This document shows, one piece after another, positions 26,683 to 36,119 of a stretch of 64,000 bases of DNA (positions are counted from its first letter, which is position 1; each line of letters begins with the position of its first letter). Position numbers and translations under genes: made by a program. The DNA is taken from contig CALHWB010000052.1 in the NCBI GenBank assembly GCA_938036835.1, positions 124,001 to 188,000 on the forward strand, in the 5' to 3' direction. Below the pieces are notes generated by a model, which saw nothing but the letters and a program-made list of their open reading frames with translations, was not told the DNA's origin and did not search any database. This DNA is from an uncultured Propionibacterium sp. GTDB lineage: Bacteria > Actinomycetota > Actinomycetes > Propionibacteriales > Propionibacteriaceae.

Positions 26683-27509
26683 GCTTGCTGTCCTGCCGTG
26701 CCAGCAGCCAGTTCGGTGGCCCGAATGCGCAGACCGGCCAGTCCGTCCCCGCCGGCAGCTTCCGCGTCGATCAGGCATTCCACCAGCGCGGATCCCACGA
26801 TCACCGCATCGGCGAAACCCGCCACCTCGGCCGCTTGCCGGCCATTGGATATCCCGAGCCCCACTCCAATCGGCAGCCCATCGTCGATCCGGCGGGCGCG
26901 TTCAACGATCAGCGGCGCCGCGGCGGAAGTCTGGCTGCGCACCCCGGTGACTCCCAGCACCGAGGTCGCATATACCCAGCCCCGGCATGCCCGCATGGTC
27001 ATGGCAATGCGCTCATCGGTCGAACTTGGGGCGATCAGGAAGACACGATCCAGGCCGTGGTCGTCCGAGGCCGTGCACCAGCAACTGGCCTCATCCGGTG
27101 TGAGATCCGGAATGATCAGACCGGCGCCACCGGAATTGGCCAGATCGCGGGCGAACGCCTCGACGCCATAGCGTTCGACGAGGTTCCAGTAGATCATTGC
27201 CATCGGGATTGCGCCGGCCTCGGCCACCACCTGGGTGGCCGTGAGCAGGTCGCGGGTGCGCACGCCACGTTCCAGTGCACGGGTGGCGGCGTGCTGGATC
27301 ACCGGACCATCCATGACGGGATCCGAATAGGGCATGCCGATCTCCACTATGTCGGCACCGGACGTCACCAGGGTGCGCATCGCCGCCAGAGAGACCGGCA
27401 CGCTGGGATAGCCCACCGGTAGGTAGCCGATGAATGCGGATCGGCCCAGAGCGCGGCGCTCCGCCAGCACCCGGCCCGAGATACCCAGTCGGGAAGGGGC
27501 CTTACTCAC
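26679..27509 (-). CDS. trpA: Tryptophan synthase alpha chain
   Basis: Cleaves indole-3-glycerol phosphate to indole, which is channelled to TrpB. It is a 276-residue TIM barrel. Catalytic Glu56 and Asp67 lie in DIVEIGMPYSDPVMDGP, with the family spacing of 11. Phosphate-binding loops are GVGLGISNG and VIVGSALVE. GTG at 27509 shares its first base with the last base of the trpB TAG stop, with GGAGTG just upstream, so the two are translationally coupled. Confidence 0.95.
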   Translation of the reverse strand: MSKAPSRLGISGRVLAERRALGRSAFIGYLPVGYPSVPVSLAAMRTLVTSGADIVEIGMPYSDPVMDGPVIQHAATRALERGVRTRDLLTATQVVAEAGAIPMAMIYWNLVERYGVEAFARDLANSGGAGLIIPDLTPDEASCWCTASDDHGLDRVFLIAPSSTDERIAMTMRACRGWVYATSVLGVTGVRSQTSAAAPLIVERARRIDDGLPIGVGLGISNGRQAAEVAGFADAVIVGSALVECLIDAEAAGGDGLAGLRIRATELAAGTAGQQA

Positions 27510-28744
27510 TAAAACACTCCCGTCACACGATCTACCTGCCCGGCAATGCCAAAATAGTCCATCGCCGTGCGGGTATCCTTGTCGCCCCGACCCGACAGGT
27601 TGACCACGATCAGTGGCCGGGCCTGCGAATCCAGGGCGGCCAACCGCAAACCGAGCCGCTGCGCACCGGCCACCGCGTGGGCGGACTCGATCGCTGCGAT
27701 TATGCCCTCGGTGCGGGCCAGCAGCCGTAACGCGGCCATTGCCTCGGCGTCGCTGACCGGCTCGTAGCGGGCCCGACCGGTACTGGCCAGCAGGGCGTGT
27801 TCGGGACCCACCGCCGGATAGTCCAAGCCGGCCGAGATGGAATGCGACTCGATTGTCTGCCCATCGGCGTCCTGCAACGCATACGTGCGGGCACCATGCA
27901 ATACCCCGAGCGAACCGCCGTTGATGGCGGCGGCATGTCTTCCAGTATCGATGCCATCGCCACCGGCCTCGAAACCGTAGAGGGCCACCTCCGGGTCGTC
28001 GATGAAATCGGCGAATATCCCGATGGCATTGGAGCCACCCCCGACACAGGCCGTCACCGCGTCCGGCAGCCGGCCGTAGCGTTCCAGCACCTGGGCTCGG
28101 GTTTCGGTGGAAATGATGCGCTGGAACTCGCGAACCATCATCGGGAAGGGATGCGGCCCCGATACCGAGCCGATGAGGTAATGCGTGTTGGCCACATTGG
28201 TTACCCAATCGCGCATGGCCTCGTTCATCGCATCCTTGAGAGTACGGCTGCCGGCTTCGACGGCCACCACCTCGGCGCCCAGTAACTGCATCCTCGCCAC
28301 ATTCAGCGCCTGGCGCTCGGTGTCTACTCGCCCCATGTAGACTCGGCACTCGAAACCCAGCAGGGCCGCTATGGTGGCTGTCGCGACTCCGTGCTGACCG
28401 GCGCCGGTCTCGGCGATGACCCGGGTCTTACCCATCCGGCGGGTTAGCAGGCCCTGCCCTAAGACATTGTTGATCTTGTGGGAGCCGGTGTGGTTCAGGT
28501 CCTCTCGTTTCAATAGGATTCTCGCCCGGCCGCAGCACTGGCTGAACTTGGTGACCTCGGTGAGCGCACTGGGCCGGCCGGCATAGTTGATCCGCAGATC
28601 GTGCAGTTCGGCGGCGAATCCGGGATCGGCGTTCGCGGCCCGGAAGGCCTCGGTCAGTTCGTCGAGCGCCGCATGCAGCGCCTCCGGGACGAACCGGCCC
28701 CCGAACCGTTCGAAGTGACCGGTGGCGTCTGGATAGTTGGTCAT
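27509..28744 (-). CDS. trpB: Tryptophan synthase beta chain
   Basis: PLP enzyme that condenses indole with serine. It has 411 residues. The PLP lysine is K90 in NHTGSHKINNVLGQ, the phosphate-binding loop is VGGGSNAIG, and the substrate loop is ETGAGQHGVATAT. Length and motifs are those of TrpB1. It sits between trpC (4-base overlap) and trpA in the trpE-C-B-A order. Confidence 0.96.
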   Translation of the reverse strand: MTNYPDATGHFERFGGRFVPEALHAALDELTEAFRAANADPGFAAELHDLRINYAGRPSALTEVTKFSQCCGRARILLKREDLNHTGSHKINNVLGQGLLTRRMGKTRVIAETGAGQHGVATATIAALLGFECRVYMGRVDTERQALNVARMQLLGAEVVAVEAGSRTLKDAMNEAMRDWVTNVANTHYLIGSVSGPHPFPMMVREFQRIISTETRAQVLERYGRLPDAVTACVGGGSNAIGIFADFIDDPEVALYGFEAGGDGIDTGRHAAAINGGSLGVLHGARTYALQDADGQTIESHSISAGLDYPAVGPEHALLASTGRARYEPVSDAEAMAALRLLARTEGIIAAIESAHAVAGAQRLGLRLAALDSQARPLIVVNLSGRGDKDTRTAMDYFGIAGQVDRVTGVF

Positions 28745-29541
28745 CGCTGATCCTCATCTCGGGTGGCGGCCAGCATGGCTGCCACGGCCTGGGCTGGATT
28801 GCTATTGGTGACCAGGGACTCCCCCACCAAAATCGCATCCGCACCGGCGGCGTGTAACCGTGCCGCATCTGCCGGGCCACCGATGCCGGACTCGGCCACC
28901 TTGATGGCCCCGGACGGCAACAGAGCAGCCAGGGTTTCGAACCGGTCGAGATCCACCGCCAAGGTTTTAAGGTCACGGTTGTTCACCCCGATAACCTCCG
29001 CTCCCAGTTTCCCGGCTCGGACAGCCTCCTCAGGAGTGTGCACCTCCACGAGTGGGGTCATGCCCAGAGTCACGGCCAGCTGGTACAACCGGATCAGTTG
29101 GGCGTCCCCTAGGGCGGCCACGATCAGCAGCACCAGGTCAGCGCCGTGGACGCGGGACTCATAGAGCTGATAGGGCGCGACAATGAAATCTTTGCGCAAC
29201 ACCGGTAACCCCACGGCGGAACGCACCTGATCCAGATCGGCTAGCGAACCACGAAATCGGTGTTGCTCGGTGAGCACCGAGATGGCTGCGGCGCCCCCGG
29301 CGGCATAGTCCGCAGCCAGTTTCGCCGGTTCGGGAATCCGGGCAAGTCCGCCCCTGCTGGGACTGGCCCGCTTTACCTCGGCAATAACCGACAGTCGTGG
29401 GCTGCGCAACGCCGGCCGGGGATCGCGGGGCGGCGGCGACTCCGCCAGCCTGGCCCGCAGCTCCGGCAGTGGGACGGCCCGTTCGCGTTCGGCGAGATCG
29501 GCGCGTACCCCCACAATGATCTGTGCCAGAACGGTGCTCAT
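28741..29541 (-). CDS. trpC: Indole-3-glycerol phosphate synthase
   Basis: Forms the indole ring from CdRP. It is a 266-residue barrel. Catalytic lysines lie in VIAEVKRASPSRG and VLRKDFIVAPYQLYE, and GVNNRDLKTLAVD and AESGIGGPADAARL complete the signature. No TrpF domain is fused and no trpF gene lies nearby. Four-base overlaps occur with trpE upstream and trpB downstream. Confidence 0.95.
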   Translation of the reverse strand: MSTVLAQIIVGVRADLAERERAVPLPELRARLAESPPPRDPRPALRSPRLSVIAEVKRASPSRGGLARIPEPAKLAADYAAGGAAAISVLTEQHRFRGSLADLDQVRSAVGLPVLRKDFIVAPYQLYESRVHGADLVLLIVAALGDAQLIRLYQLAVTLGMTPLVEVHTPEEAVRAGKLGAEVIGVNNRDLKTLAVDLDRFETLAALLPSGAIKVAESGIGGPADAARLHAAGADAILVGESLVTNSNPAQAVAAMLAATRDEDQR

Positions 29542-31097
29542 CGCGGCATCCCCGATGTCTGTTTGCCGGGATCCGATGCGGTCAACCGGAGCAGATTGCC
29601 GGCACGGGTCACCGCCCCCAGTACCGCGGCGGCCTTGTTGCCGGCCTCGGCGTCCTCCCGGGCCGGCTCCGAATCCGCCACGATGCCCGCCCCGGCCTGC
29701 ACATGGGCGACATCCGGCATGATCAGGGCGGTTCGAATGGCTATGGCCGTGTCGGAATTACCCGCGAAATCGAAGTAGCCGATCACGCCGCCATAGACGC
29801 CGCGCCGGCTGACCTCCAGATCGTCGATAAGCTGCATTGCCCGTATCTTTGGGGCACCCGACAATGTGCCGGCCGGAAAACAGGCCATGGTGGCCTGCAG
29901 AGCGCTGCATCCCGGCTTCAGCCGGCCGGTGATGCTTGCCTCCAGATGCATCACATGACTGTAACGGTGTACCCCCATGAACTCGGTCACCAGCACACTA
30001 CCCGGGACGCAGACCCTGCCGAGATCATTACGGCCCAGATCCACCAGCATCAGATGCTCGGCACGTTCTTTCTCATCGGCCAACAGTTCGGTTTCCAGGC
30101 GGCGATCCTCCTCAGGGTCGGCGCCGCGCGGGGCGGTACCGGCAATCGGCCGAGTCGTGGCCATGCCGTTCTTGACGGTGACCAGCGCCTCCGGGCTTGA
30201 GCCCACCAGGGCGAAGCGGCCAGCATCCGAATCGGACATCCGCAGCAGAAACAGGTACGGGCTGGGATTGACGATCCGCAGCTCTCGGTAGATATCCAGG
30301 GGATCCGCCGTGGTGTCAAGCTCAAATCGCTGGCTGGGCACCACCTGAAAGACATCCCCGGCATGGATGTGTTCCCGGGCTGTCTCGACCATGGCTAGGT
30401 ACTCCGCCCGGCTCCGCTGGCGGCGGGGTGCCACCGGTGCGGCCGGCCGGCGTACCGATAGCAGACTGGTTCGCGGTTCGGTGAGCCGAGCCACCATCTG
30501 CTGGATGCGGCCCACCGCATCCAGCCAGGCCGGTCGAGCGCCTTCGAGGCTGGCATCGAAATTGATCGCGTTGGCGATCAGCCACAGCTCACCGCGATGG
30601 TGATCCAATACCGCCAGATCACTGACCAGCATCATCGCCATATCAGGCAGCCCGAGATCGGCCGAGTTGGTGTCGGGAAGCTGCTCCAGTTCCCGTATCA
30701 GGTCGTATCCCAGGTAGCCCACCAGTCCGGAGGTGAAAGGCGGCAGCTCGGCCTCGACCGCGGTGTGCAAAGTAGCCAGGGTGGCCTCCAACACCTCCAG
30801 CGGACGCCCGGTGGCCGGTAGGCCGGCGATGGTTCTCCCCTCCCAACGCACTCGACCGGCATTGCCGACCAGCCGGGCCGCGCAATCGACTCCCACGAAC
30901 GACCAGCGAGACCACACCCCGCGTTCGGCGGATTCCAGTAGGAAGGTACCGCTGCGTTGCCCGCACAACTGGTGATACAACCCGATCGGCGTCAGGTCAT
31001 CGGCCAGCAGTCTGGTTCGGACGCTGATCACCCGGCGGTCTGCCGCCAAGCGTAGAAACTCGTCGAGTCCCGGAGTGATGGGCAGGTCGGGATTCAC
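29538..31097 (-). CDS. trpE: Anthranilate synthase component I
   Basis: Converts chorismate to anthranilate, using ammonia from TrpG or glutamine. It has 519 residues. The N-terminal allosteric tryptophan-site element is LLESAERGVWSRWSFVG. The C-terminal chorismate-binding domain has PIAGTAPRG, DLGRNDLGRVC, MHLEASITG and FPAGTLSGAPKIRAMQLID. trpG and trpD are not in the window. It overlaps the hisI stop by 4 bases. Confidence 0.95.
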   Translation of the reverse strand: MNPDLPITPGLDEFLRLAADRRVISVRTRLLADDLTPIGLYHQLCGQRSGTFLLESAERGVWSRWSFVGVDCAARLVGNAGRVRWEGRTIAGLPATGRPLEVLEATLATLHTAVEAELPPFTSGLVGYLGYDLIRELEQLPDTNSADLGLPDMAMMLVSDLAVLDHHRGELWLIANAINFDASLEGARPAWLDAVGRIQQMVARLTEPRTSLLSVRRPAAPVAPRRQRSRAEYLAMVETAREHIHAGDVFQVVPSQRFELDTTADPLDIYRELRIVNPSPYLFLLRMSDSDAGRFALVGSSPEALVTVKNGMATTRPIAGTAPRGADPEEDRRLETELLADEKERAEHLMLVDLGRNDLGRVCVPGSVLVTEFMGVHRYSHVMHLEASITGRLKPGCSALQATMACFPAGTLSGAPKIRAMQLIDDLEVSRRGVYGGVIGYFDFAGNSDTAIAIRTALIMPDVAHVQAGAGIVADSEPAREDAEAGNKAAAVLGAVTRAGNLLRLTASDPGKQTSGMPR

Positions 31098-31489
31098 GAC
31101 TGCACATCCCCTGCCGCCGGGTCGATAGGCTCGGCGCCGAGCAGTTCACCGCCGGCATCGAAGCAGCTTTCTACCCCGGTATGGCAGGCCGGCCCTGTCT
31201 GGTCCACCTCCAGCAACAACGCGTCGCCATCGCAGTCGATATCAAGCCGATGCACGTACTGGGTATGCCCGCTGGTCGCGCCCTTACGCCATAGCTCACC
31301 ACGGCTGCGAGACCAATAGGTAGCCTGCCGGGTGGCCAGTGTCAACGCCAGCGACTCATCGTTCATCCAGGCCAGCATCAGCACCCGACGGCTGTTCCGA
31401 TCCTGGACGATGGCTGGCACCAAGCCATCGGCAGCACGCTTGAGGCGCCGGGCGATCTGCGCTGGCAATATGGGGCCGGAATCGGACAT
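31094..31489 (-). CDS. hisI: Phosphoribosyl-AMP cyclohydrolase
   Basis: Opens the adenine ring of PR-AMP in histidine synthesis. It has 131 residues and is monofunctional, with no HisE domain. Zn/Mg ligands are in HRLDIDCDGDALLLEV and GPACHTGVESCF, and the core motif is WMNDESLALTLATRQATYWSRSRGELWRKG. ATG at 31489 gives a normal N-terminus but has a weak ribosome site. An in-frame ATG at 31561 would add 24 residues and lies 9 nt after a TACGAT -10-like hexamer, so the true start is uncertain. It is separated from the main his cluster and heads the trp genes. Confidence 0.93.
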   Translation of the reverse strand: MSDSGPILPAQIARRLKRAADGLVPAIVQDRNSRRVLMLAWMNDESLALTLATRQATYWSRSRGELWRKGATSGHTQYVHRLDIDCDGDALLLEVDQTGPACHTGVESCFDAGGELLGAEPIDPAAGDVQS

Positions 31490-31774
31490 GTGATCAATTC
31501 TCACCCATTGCCACCCCGGTCCGGGGCCGGCGTCCCCATCGCGGAACAAGTCTCCGGCCATGCCGGCAGTATCGTAGCCGCACCCCAGGAAGGTATCTTG
31601 ACGGTACTGCCACCGGCCGTGATCGAGGTACCCAGGCAGGCCGAGATGGCTGCCCTTGCAGCTGCTCGTGGGCAGATCCCTATCGGAAGTCTCGTGGCTC
31701 TGCCCGGCGGACTGGCCGGACGACGCCGTCATGGCCGATGCCGGCGAAGACGGCAGTGGGCATGCTCCGCGCAA

Positions 31775-33283
31775 TCAATCCTGCCGGAGCCGGGTCAACA
31801 GCAGTTCGCGAACGCGGGCGGCATCGGCCTGGCCCCCCATCGATCGCATGACTACGCCGATGAGTGCGCCGACCGCCTGCACCTTGCCGCCGCGAATCTT
31901 CGCGACGATCGCCGGCTGGGCGGCGATGGCCTGTTCGATCACCGCCCCCAAAGCGGCATCGTCGGAGACGACCGCCAGACCGCGCGAGGCCACGACCTGC
32001 TCGGGATCGCCCTCCCCGGCCAGCACGCCAGCTATCACCTGGCGGGCTAGCTTGTCGGTCAGGGCACCGGATTCCACCATGGCCTGCAACCGGGCCACCT
32101 GAGCCGGGGTGATCGCCAGTTCGGCCAGTCCGATACCCTCCTCATTTGCTCGCCGAGCCAACTCGGTCAGCCACCACTTGCGGGCAGGTGCCGGCGCCGC
32201 ACCGGCCTGGACGGTACGTTCGATGCAGTCCAGTGCACCGGCGGTGCCGAGCACATCCCGCATCTCAAGGTCGGTGAATCCCCATTCGTCCTGTAGCCGG
32301 GCACGCCGCCGAGCCGGGGGCTCCGGCAGGCTGGCCCGTAGGCTTTCCACCCAGCCGGGATCGGGGGCCACCGGAACCAGATCGGGCTCGGGAAAGTAGC
32401 GGTAGTCCTCGGCGGTTTCCTTGGACCGCCCCGAGGTGGTGTAGCCCTCCTCGTGCCACATCCTGGTCTCCTGCTTGACCCGGCCCCCGGCGGCCAGCAC
32501 GGCGCCTTGCCGGCAGATCTCGTAGCGCACCGCAGCAGCAACCGAGCGCAGCGAGTTCACATTTTTGGTTTCGGTACGCGTACCGAGCCGGTCGGATCCT
32601 TTGGGCATCAGGGAGACATTCGCATCACAGCGCAGATTGCCGCGTTCCATCCGGGCGTGCGATACCCCGAGCGCAACCATCAGTTCGCGCAGTTCGGCTA
32701 GGTAGGCGCTGGCCACCTCCGGGCCTTGGCTGCCCACCCCGTGGATCGGCCGGGTGACGATCTCCATCAGCGGGACCCCAGCCCGGTTGTAGTCGATCAG
32801 GGAATAGGCGGCTCCCTGGATACGCCCGGCGCCCCCCACATGGGAGGTCTTGCCCGCATCCTCTTCCATGTGCACCCGTTCGATCGGGATTTCATAGCCA
32901 TGCCCACCCACCTCGACCCGGACGCGGCCATCGAAGCACAGCGGCTCGTCATACTGGGAAAGCTGGTAGTCCTTGGGCATATCCGGGTAGAAGTAGTTTT
33001 TGCGGGCGAAGCGACACCATTCGGCTATCCGGCAGTTTAGAGCCAACCCGATACGGATAGCCGATTCCACCGCCTGACGGTTGACTACGGGCAGCGAACC
33101 GGGCAACCCCAGGCAAACCGGGCAAGTATGGCTGTTGGGTGCGCCCCCGAACTCGGTGGTGCAGCCGCACCACATTTTGGAGGCCGTGGACAATTCGACA
33201 TGCACTTCCAAGCCGAGCACCACCTCATACTCCGCCAGCACCTGGTCGTAGTCGAGCAACTCATCGAACAAATGCCGGCTCAT
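31775..33283 (-). CDS. gatB: Asp-tRNA(Asn)/Glu-tRNA(Gln) amidotransferase subunit B
   Basis: tRNA-binding, kinase-like subunit of GatCAB, which makes Gln-tRNA(Gln) and Asn-tRNA(Asn) by transamidation. It has 502 residues. The N-terminal catalytic cradle is YEVVLGLEVHVELST, with Cys-rich zinc motifs MWCGCTTEFG and HTCPVCLGLPGSLPVVN. The YqeY-like C-terminal tail domain carries LARQVIAGVLAGEGDPEQVV. The start overlaps the gatA stop by 4 bases. Confidence 0.97.
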   Translation of the reverse strand: MSRHLFDELLDYDQVLAEYEVVLGLEVHVELSTASKMWCGCTTEFGGAPNSHTCPVCLGLPGSLPVVNRQAVESAIRIGLALNCRIAEWCRFARKNYFYPDMPKDYQLSQYDEPLCFDGRVRVEVGGHGYEIPIERVHMEEDAGKTSHVGGAGRIQGAAYSLIDYNRAGVPLMEIVTRPIHGVGSQGPEVASAYLAELRELMVALGVSHARMERGNLRCDANVSLMPKGSDRLGTRTETKNVNSLRSVAAAVRYEICRQGAVLAAGGRVKQETRMWHEEGYTTSGRSKETAEDYRYFPEPDLVPVAPDPGWVESLRASLPEPPARRRARLQDEWGFTDLEMRDVLGTAGALDCIERTVQAGAAPAPARKWWLTELARRANEEGIGLAELAITPAQVARLQAMVESGALTDKLARQVIAGVLAGEGDPEQVVASRGLAVVSDDAALGAVIEQAIAAQPAIVAKIRGGKVQAVGALIGVVMRSMGGQADAARVRELLLTRLRQD

Positions 33284-34791
33284 CGGCCCACCGCTTCCGT
33301 ATCCAGGGTAGGGATCCGATCCAACAGCCGGTGCCCCCAACGCTCCTGCAGGCACCGTTCCAGCACCGCACCCACCCGATACAGCCGGTCGTCGGCCATC
33401 GCCGGGGCCATCACCTGGCAGCCCACCGGGAGGCCACCGCCCGACAGCCCACATGGGATCGAGATCGCGCAATTGCCCGCCAGGTTAGCCGGGATGGTGC
33501 ATAGATCGGACTTGTACATGGCCAACGGATCGCTGACCCGTTCACCGAACCGGAATGCCGTGGTTGGGGTGGCCGGTGAGACCAGCACATCGCAGCGCTC
33601 GAAGGCCTGCGCGAAGTCGCGCGCGATCAGCGTACGCACCTGCTGGGCAGAACCATAGTAGGCGTCGTAATACCCTGCCGACAGCGCGTAGGTGCCCAGA
33701 ATGATCCGGCGTTTCACCTCGTCGCCAAAGCCAGCCGCGCGGGTGGCCCGCATAACCTGTTCCGTGGTGGCCCGCCCATCGTCACCGGCCCGCAGCCCGT
33801 AGCGCATACCGTCATAACGCGCCAGGTTGCTGGACGCCTCGGCCGGCATGATCAGGTAATAGGTGGCCAGCGCATGGACAAAATGCGGGCAGCCGACCTC
33901 CACCACTTCGGCCCCCAGCCCGGCGAGCAATTCCACCGCCTCGCCGAAGCGTTTCGCCACGTCCGGCTCGTAGCCGTCGCCGCCCAGTTCGCGCACCACA
34001 CCGATCCGCACGCCAGCGATCTCGCCGCATCGCACCGCCTCGACGAGATCTGGCAGCGGCGCGTCGATCGAGGTGGAATCGGCCGGATCGTGGCCACCGA
34101 TCACCCGGTGCAGCAGCGCTGCATCCAGCACATTGCGAGCGCAGGGCCCGGGTTGATCCAATGAGGATGCCATCGCGATAACGCCAAAACGAGAAACCCC
34201 ACCGTAGGTCGGTTTCACTCCAACCGTGCCGGTCACCGCGGCAGGTTGCCGGATCGATCCGCCCGTGTCGGTGCCCAAGGCCAGCGGTGCCTCGAAGGCG
34301 GCCAGCGCCGCGGCCGAACCACCGCCCGAACCACCCGGGATCCGATCCAGATCCCAAGGGTTACGGGTCGCCCCAAAGGCCGAGTTCTCGGTGGACGAGC
34401 CCATGGCGAACTCGTCCAGGTTGGTCTTGCCCAGGATCACCATCCCGGCCGCCAGTAACCGCTGCACCACGGTGGCGTCATACGGCGGCTGCCAGCCGGC
34501 CAGCATCCGCGAGCCGGCCGTCGTGGGCAGGCCTTGATAGCAGAACAAGTCCTTGACCGCGATCGGCACACCGGCCAGCGGCCCCAACGGCTGGCCGCTC
34601 GCCCGCCGGGCGTCGACGGCCCTCGCCTGGGCGATCGCCCGCTGCCCATCCACCGCCAGGAAAGCATGCACCCGGGGATCGACTGCCTCGATCCGGTCGA
34701 GGTGCGCCCGGGTGATCTCTTCGGCACTCTGCTCGCCCGCGGCTATCCGCCGGGCGAGTTCGCTGGCGTCGGCATGGATGATGTCGTCCAT
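33280..34791 (-). CDS. gatA: Asp-tRNA(Asn)/Glu-tRNA(Gln) amidotransferase subunit A
   Basis: Amidase-signature subunit that releases ammonia from glutamine for GatB. It has 503 residues. The Ser-cisSer-Lys triad is visible: Lys in PIAVKDLFC, cis-Ser in GSGGGSAAALAAF, and nucleophile Ser in GTDTGGSIRQPAA. ATG at 34791 overlaps the gatC stop by one base; the preceding TTG is a less likely start. It is part of gatC-gatA-gatB. Confidence 0.97.
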   Translation of the reverse strand: MDDIIHADASELARRIAAGEQSAEEITRAHLDRIEAVDPRVHAFLAVDGQRAIAQARAVDARRASGQPLGPLAGVPIAVKDLFCYQGLPTTAGSRMLAGWQPPYDATVVQRLLAAGMVILGKTNLDEFAMGSSTENSAFGATRNPWDLDRIPGGSGGGSAAALAAFEAPLALGTDTGGSIRQPAAVTGTVGVKPTYGGVSRFGVIAMASSLDQPGPCARNVLDAALLHRVIGGHDPADSTSIDAPLPDLVEAVRCGEIAGVRIGVVRELGGDGYEPDVAKRFGEAVELLAGLGAEVVEVGCPHFVHALATYYLIMPAEASSNLARYDGMRYGLRAGDDGRATTEQVMRATRAAGFGDEVKRRIILGTYALSAGYYDAYYGSAQQVRTLIARDFAQAFERCDVLVSPATPTTAFRFGERVSDPLAMYKSDLCTIPANLAGNCAISIPCGLSGGGLPVGCQVMAPAMADDRLYRVGAVLERCLQERWGHRLLDRIPTLDTEAVGR

Positions 34792-35087
34792 CAAGCGTCC
34801 TCGTCCAGCACTCTGGGAACGCGGAAGCGGTGCTCCTCGGTCTGCGGAGCGGCCGCCAGCATCCGTTCCGCCGGCCAGCTGGGGCGAACCTGGTCGGCAC
34901 GGAACACGTTGGTCAATGGCACGGCATGCGATGTGGGGGGTACATCGGCTGCGGCCACTTTGGCGACCTCGGCCACCGATTCGAGAATCACGTCCAGCTG
35001 CGGGGCTAGGCGGGCGAGTTCTTCCCCGGTCAGTTCGATGCGGGCCAACTCCGCCAGTCTTGCCACCTCCTTGGAGGTCAACGCCAC
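34791..35087 (-). CDS. gatC: Asp-tRNA(Asn)/Glu-tRNA(Gln) amidotransferase subunit C
   Basis: Small subunit that wraps and stabilises GatA-GatB. It has 98 residues, the family length, with the SKEVARLAELARIELTGEEL helix pair and the FRADQVRPSWPAE region near the C-terminus. GTG at 35087 follows AGGAG by 8 nt. The frame is open upstream, but nothing there resembles GatC. It is the first gene of a long minus-strand run down to lgt. Confidence 0.93.
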   Translation of the reverse strand: MALTSKEVARLAELARIELTGEELARLAPQLDVILESVAEVAKVAAADVPPTSHAVPLTNVFRADQVRPSWPAERMLAAAPQTEEHRFRVPRVLDEDA

Positions 35088-35136
35088 GACCAACTCCTGT
35101 CCTGGGCCGCCCGTACGGCGCCCATAACGCTGACCC

Positions 35137-35142
35137 ATCCTA
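35137..35142 (-). promoter_or_regulatory. Candidate -10 element of the gatCAB operon
   Basis: TAGGAT on the minus strand fits TANNNT, giving a leader of roughly 40 nt for gatC. It lies in the divergent gap shared with the ACT-domain gene. No convincing -35 was found. Confidence 0.35.
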
Positions 35143-35244
35143 ACCCGCGGGCCGCCGTGCGCCTGCCCGGTCCCATCGTCCCCGCAGGTTGACTGCTGCT
35201 TGGCGGAGCAGACACCGGATCGGTTGCTTGCCAAACTTGATCGT

Positions 35245-35880
35245 ATGTTCCTATTACGAGTGTCCATGCCCGATCGATCCGGCGCGCTGGGTCAGGTCGC
35301 CACCGCCATAGGTTCGGTGGGTGCCGACATCTCCGCCATAGAGATCGTCGAGCGAGCCCACGATCGAGTGATAGACGACTTCCTGCTCGACCTGCCCCGG
35401 CAGATCCTGCCCGAGGAGTTGGTGGCAGCCTGCCTGGGCGTGGCGGAAGTGCAGGTGGTTTGGCTGTCGCGCTACGCCGATCTGCGAGACATCGGCTCGG
35501 ACCTGGAGATCGTCAATCACATCGGCGACGACCGGGAGCATGCGACCGAGCTGCTGCTCAGCCTGCTGCCTGCGGTATTCCACAGCCGATGGGCGGCGCT
35601 GATCGATGTGAAATCCCGGCAGGTGCTGTTACGATCCGAGGACGCCCCAGATCTGAATACCGAGCAGGTAGCCGCGTTGGAGCCCTTCGATCAGGTGCAC
35701 TTCACCGAGATGAGCCAGGATTGGCTGCCCGATTGGGGTCCTACGGCGTTGGCCGTGGTGCCCGACAGCCACAACAGATTGCTGATCCTGGCCCGCAGCG
35801 GAGGCCCAGATTTCCTGGAATCCGAACTCTTCCGGCTGTATCACCTGATCAGGCTGGCCGACAGCACCGCCAACGGCTGA
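35245..35880 (+). CDS. ACT-domain amino-acid-binding protein
   Basis: A 211-residue cytosolic protein of unknown role. The N-terminal ACT domain is clear (MFLLRVSMPDRSGALGQVATAIGSVGADI), a fold that usually binds an amino acid as an effector. The C-terminal ~120 residues form a conserved but unnamed region. The gene diverges from gatC, as a similar gene does in mycobacteria (Rv3013 next to gatC). ATG at 35245 has no ribosome site; a CAAACT hexamer lies 7 nt upstream, a weak version of the leaderless pattern seen elsewhere in the window. Confidence 0.82.
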   Translation: MFLLRVSMPDRSGALGQVATAIGSVGADISAIEIVERAHDRVIDDFLLDLPRQILPEELVAACLGVAEVQVVWLSRYADLRDIGSDLEIVNHIGDDREHATELLLSLLPAVFHSRWAALIDVKSRQVLLRSEDAPDLNTEQVAALEPFDQVHFTEMSQDWLPDWGPTALAVVPDSHNRLLILARSGGPDFLESELFRLYHLIRLADSTANG

Positions 35881-35893
35881 CCCGCGGGGTCTC

Positions 35894-35913
35894 GGGCTGA
35901 CCTGGCTCAGCCC
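35894..35913. terminator. Bidirectional terminator-like hairpin
   Basis: GGGCTGA (35894-35900) pairs with TCAGCCC (35907-35913) around a 6-nt loop. It lies between the convergent ACT-domain gene and the small membrane-protein gene and includes the stop codon of the latter. Confidence 0.6.
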
Positions 35914-36113
35914 CCCATCAACGCCCGGTAGAAAAGGTTGCCCAACAGGAAACAACCGGTAATCGTCACCGCGAAGGCACCCAGTACCGTGATCCGTACG
36001 CGCTTCTTCTGGGCGGTGGTCGGCACACGAACTGGCTGCCATTCCCCCAACCTTGGCTGCACCCGGACGGGTACATCGCTGTTCAGGTTGAGATCGCTGA
36101 AGATCCTGCGCAT
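35907..36113 (-). CDS. Small single-span membrane protein
   Basis: A 68-residue protein with no recognised family. The N-terminal ~38 residues are polar and basic (MRRIFSDLNLNSDVPVRV). One membrane helix covers about residues 41-63, followed by a very short tail. The basic N-terminus would stay in the cytosol. It is supported by normal codon structure, a TAGACT element 6 nt before the ATG, and a hairpin at its end. It occupies the position where ligA lies in the syntenic mycobacterial region. Confidence 0.65.
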   Translation of the reverse strand: MRRIFSDLNLNSDVPVRVQPRLGEWQPVRVPTTAQKKRVRITVLGAFAVTITGCFLLGNLFYRALMGG

Positions 36114-36119
36114 GGCCGT

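Noticed and set aside
31490..31774. Trp leader peptide or attenuator upstream of hisI-trpE (Trp-Gln-Trp codons before hisI)
   Set aside because: The Trp codons are in frame with hisI with no stop between, and no competing hairpins were seen; more likely an N-terminal extension or untranslated leader.
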